A stretch of 64,000 nt of DNA, from contig NZ_LKET01000029.1 of NCBI RefSeq assembly GCF_001317355.1, positions 62,001 to 126,000 of the forward strand. The letters run 5' to 3'. The notes under the pieces were generated by a model. It was not told the origin of the DNA, did no database searches, and saw nothing but the letters and a program-made list of their open reading frames with translations. Position 1 is the first letter of the stretch, and each line of letters starts with the position of its first letter. The DNA comes from Oxobacter pfennigii (GTDB taxonomy: Bacteria; Bacillota; Clostridia; Clostridiales; Oxobacteraceae). Below are positions 61,910-64,000 of this stretch, in pieces. The translations under genes were made by a program, and so were the position numbers.

Positions 61910-62950
61910 ATGGAAAAGCATTATTTAATGTTTTTAACTGCCCTGGCAGTGGGGTTTATAACAACGCCGCTTGTTATAAAGCTGGCAGTTAAAATAGGTG
62001 CTGTTGATATACCAAGGGATAACAGAAGAATACATAAAAAACCCATGCCTTTGATAGGAGGCCTTGCAATATATCTGGCTTTCATTGTATCCGTCTTTAT
62101 ATTCATGCCTTTAAACAAAGAGACCGTAGGGCTTGTTTTAGGATCTACATTTATAACCATTGCCGGCATGATAGATGATATAAGACCTATGAAGGCTAAA
62201 ACCAAGCTGGTACTGCAGATAATAGCATCCCTTATTCTAGTAGCATCCGGCATAACCATAAAGGTTGTAACAAACCCCTTTGACAAGGTTTACGGGATGG
62301 CGGATTTAAGCTGGCTTTCTATACCGGCAACACTTTTTTGGGTTGTAGGAATTACAAACGCTTTTAATTTGATTGACGGATTAGACGGTTTAGCAGCAGG
62401 AATTGCAAGTATTTCCTGCATTACATTGTTTATAGTTTCCATTTTAAACGGCAGAGAGGTTGCGGCAATGTTAACGGCAATCTTAGCCGGAAGCACCATA
62501 GGCTTTATACCTTATAATTTCAATCCGGCTAAAATATTTATGGGGGATACAGGAGCACAATTTTTAGGCTTTGTGCTGGCGGCGGTATCCATTCAGGGAG
62601 CTATTAAATCAGCAGCAGCCATAATCATAACGGTGCCAATACTGGCTCTTGGCCTTCCCATATATGATACCTTATCTTCCATGGTCAGAAGGTTTGTAAA
62701 TAAAAAGCCGGTAATGGAAGGGGACAGAGAGCATTTACATCATAAGCTTATTGATTTGGGGTTGTCTCAAAAGCAGGCGGTATTTGTAATGTATATAATA
62801 AGCGGAATGCTGGGCTTAACTGCCATCTTTGCCGCAGAATTAAATACCCTCCAGTCATTTTTAGTCCTCATAACAGTCATGCTCATAGTAATTGCCCTGT
62901 CAAAGCAGATTGGAATTTTAAAAAGGAATAAAGAAGAAGGGAACCAATAA
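61910..62950 (+). CDS. wecA: Polyprenyl-phosphate N-acetylhexosamine-1-phosphate transferase (WecA/TagO type)
   Basis: A 346-residue membrane enzyme with about eleven helices of the MraY/WecA family. It loads a sugar-1-phosphate, usually GlcNAc-1-P, on undecaprenyl phosphate to begin teichoic acid or surface polysaccharide synthesis. Motifs are IDDIRPMKAKTKL, NAFNLIDGLDGLAAG, FMGDTGAQFLG and DREHLHHKLIDLG. I chose the ATG at 61910, ten bases after AGGA; a GTG three codons earlier overlaps that site. The UDP-GlcNAc epimerase gene follows at once. Confidence 0.93.
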   Translation: MEKHYLMFLTALAVGFITTPLVIKLAVKIGAVDIPRDNRRIHKKPMPLIGGLAIYLAFIVSVFIFMPLNKETVGLVLGSTFITIAGMIDDIRPMKAKTKLVLQIIASLILVASGITIKVVTNPFDKVYGMADLSWLSIPATLFWVVGITNAFNLIDGLDGLAAGIASISCITLFIVSILNGREVAAMLTAILAGSTIGFIPYNFNPAKIFMGDTGAQFLGFVLAAVSIQGAIKSAAAIIITVPILALGLPIYDTLSSMVRRFVNKKPVMEGDREHLHHKLIDLGLSQKQAVFVMYIISGMLGLTAIFAAELNTLQSFLVLITVMLIVIALSKQIGILKRNKEEGNQ

Positions 62951-62955
62951 ATTTT

Positions 62956-64000
62956 ATGCATAGCCTTAAAATTATGACCATTTTCGGGACGAGGCCTGAA
63001 GCCATTAAAATGGCTCCATTGATCAAGGAGCTTAAAAAAAGTCCAAATATTAATATTATAGTATGCGTCACGGCACAGCATAGGGAAATGCTGGATATGG
63101 TTCTTGATTTGTTTGATATCATACCTGAATATGACCTGGACATTATGAAGGAAAGGCAAACATTATCGGGCATTACCACAAAGGTTATTTTAGGACTTGA
63201 GGGCATATTAAAAACCGAGAAACCAGATTTGATACTGGTCCACGGAGATACCACCACTACATTTGCCTCAAGTTTGGCTGCCTTTTATAATGATATTAAG
63301 GTAGGCCATGTGGAAGCAGGTTTAAGGACTCACAACAAATATTTCCCTTATCCTGAGGAAATGAACAGAAAATTAACTGCTCAACTTTCAGATATTCACT
63401 TTGCACCCACATTAAAGGCAAAGGAGAATTTATTGAAGGAAGGCATAGATGAAAAGTGTATATATGTAACGGGAAACACAGTAATTGATGCCATGGAAGA
63501 GACGGTAGACAAAAGTTATATTTTTAAGAGTCATGAATTAAAAAAAATAGATTTTAAGAATAAACGGATAATTTTTGTAACGGCACATAGAAGGGAAAAC
63601 TGGGGACAGCCACTTTTTAATATATGCACTGCCTTAAAGTCAATTGCACAAAAGTATCCGGATATTGAAGTAGTATATCTTGTGCATTTAAATCCGGTGG
63701 TAACAGAAACTGCGAACAATATATTAAGGGATGTGCCGAGAGTTCATTTGCTGCCTCCTTTGGATATTAAAGAAACTCATAATCTCATGGACAGGGCATA
63801 CCTTGTATTGACGGATTCGGGAGGACTTCAGGAGGAAGCGCCCCATCTTGGCAAGCCTGTTTTGGTATTAAGGGATGTGACTGAAAGGCCGGAGGCAGAA
63901 ATGGCCGGTACCTTGAAGGTCATAGGTACCGATATTGATAGAATAGTAAATGAGACTTCGTTTCTTCTTGATGATAAGGAATTATACAGCAAAATGGCCA
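62956..64000 (+). CDS. wecB: UDP-N-acetylglucosamine 2-epimerase (cut by window end)
   Basis: Interconverts UDP-GlcNAc and UDP-ManNAc, giving precursors for linkage units or capsule. 348 codons are visible from ATG at 62956, and the frame runs open to the window edge; the family length is about 370-390, so only the tail is missing. Motifs are FGTRPEAIKMAPL (about 10-22), VHGDTTTTFA, VGHVEAGLRT, TAHRRENWG and TDSGGLQEEAPHLGKPVLVLRDVTERPE. It forms a pair with wecA, five bases before. Also known as mnaA in Bacillus. Confidence 0.94.
   Translation, partial: MHSLKIMTIFGTRPEAIKMAPLIKELKKSPNINIIVCVTAQHREMLDMVLDLFDIIPEYDLDIMKERQTLSGITTKVILGLEGILKTEKPDLILVHGDTTTTFASSLAAFYNDIKVGHVEAGLRTHNKYFPYPEEMNRKLTAQLSDIHFAPTLKAKENLLKEGIDEKCIYVTGNTVIDAMEETVDKSYIFKSHELKKIDFKNKRIIFVTAHRRENWGQPLFNICTALKSIAQKYPDIEVVYLVHLNPVVTETANNILRDVPRVHLLPPLDIKETHNLMDRAYLVLTDSGGLQEEAPHLGKPVLVLRDVTERPEAEMAGTLKVIGTDIDRIVNETSFLLDDKELYSKMA

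Overview
The window is low-G+C, densely coded DNA from a Gram-positive, endospore-forming member of the Clostridia. It carries a germinant receptor operon, spoIIR, sleB-ypeB, yabG, a SipL-like coat anchor, a CotS-family protein and an alpha/beta SASP. TTG and GTG starts are common and Shine-Dalgarno sites are strong. The closest species cannot be told from the sequence alone. No rRNA, tRNA, CRISPR array or complete insertion sequence was seen.

Layout. 1-6.4 kb: end of ilvC, an IclR regulator, an RNA methylase, a candidate small RNA on the minus strand, a CotS-family protein, a secreted GH18 protein and yabG. 6.6-8.6 kb: a SpoIID-amidase fusion and veg behind two tandem sigma-A promoters. 8.7-16.8 kb: arginine deiminase, ornithine carbamoyltransferase, a SipL-like protein, cyanophycinase and cyanophycin synthetase; this suggests storage and use of an arginine-aspartate polymer next to spore genes. 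16.9-18.5 kb: ispE and a nucleotidyltransferase. 18.7-28.7 kb: an amine oxidase, the ger operon, spoIIR behind a good sigma-F-type promoter, an orphan glycolipid-synthase N-domain, sleB-ypeB and a SASP. 28.8-35.6 kb: hydrolase, membrane-anchored MurF, Ddl, DUF116, DUF1934 and argS. 35.8-39.1 kb: an orphan histidine kinase and an ABC exporter. 39.3-42.7 kb: a more G+C-rich four-gene block (ABC exporter plus two-component system) with 11-bp-spaced direct repeats in both promoter regions, probably acquired. 42.9-64 kb: the housekeeping run pyrG, spo0F-like, glpX, rho, rpmE, tdk, DUF1385, prmC, prfA, ZIP transporter, sua5, ywlE, rpiB, upp, dCMP deaminase, wecA and wecB (cut by the window end). Much of this order resembles the pyrG-to-upp region of Bacillus subtilis.

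The most unusual content is between the genes. Six or more elements of about 70-240 bp fold end to end as long imperfect hairpins (three copies of one family, several of a GGGGACA-box family, one singleton). Two separate arrays hold four to six consecutive short hairpins, each with a different stem. None carries a plausible gene; they look like non-autonomous mobile palindromes. Other points for a second look are the candidate 175-nt small RNA, the operator repeats of the acquired block, a gene built of 21-bp heptad-encoding repeats, and a 49-residue membrane protein upstream of pyrG.
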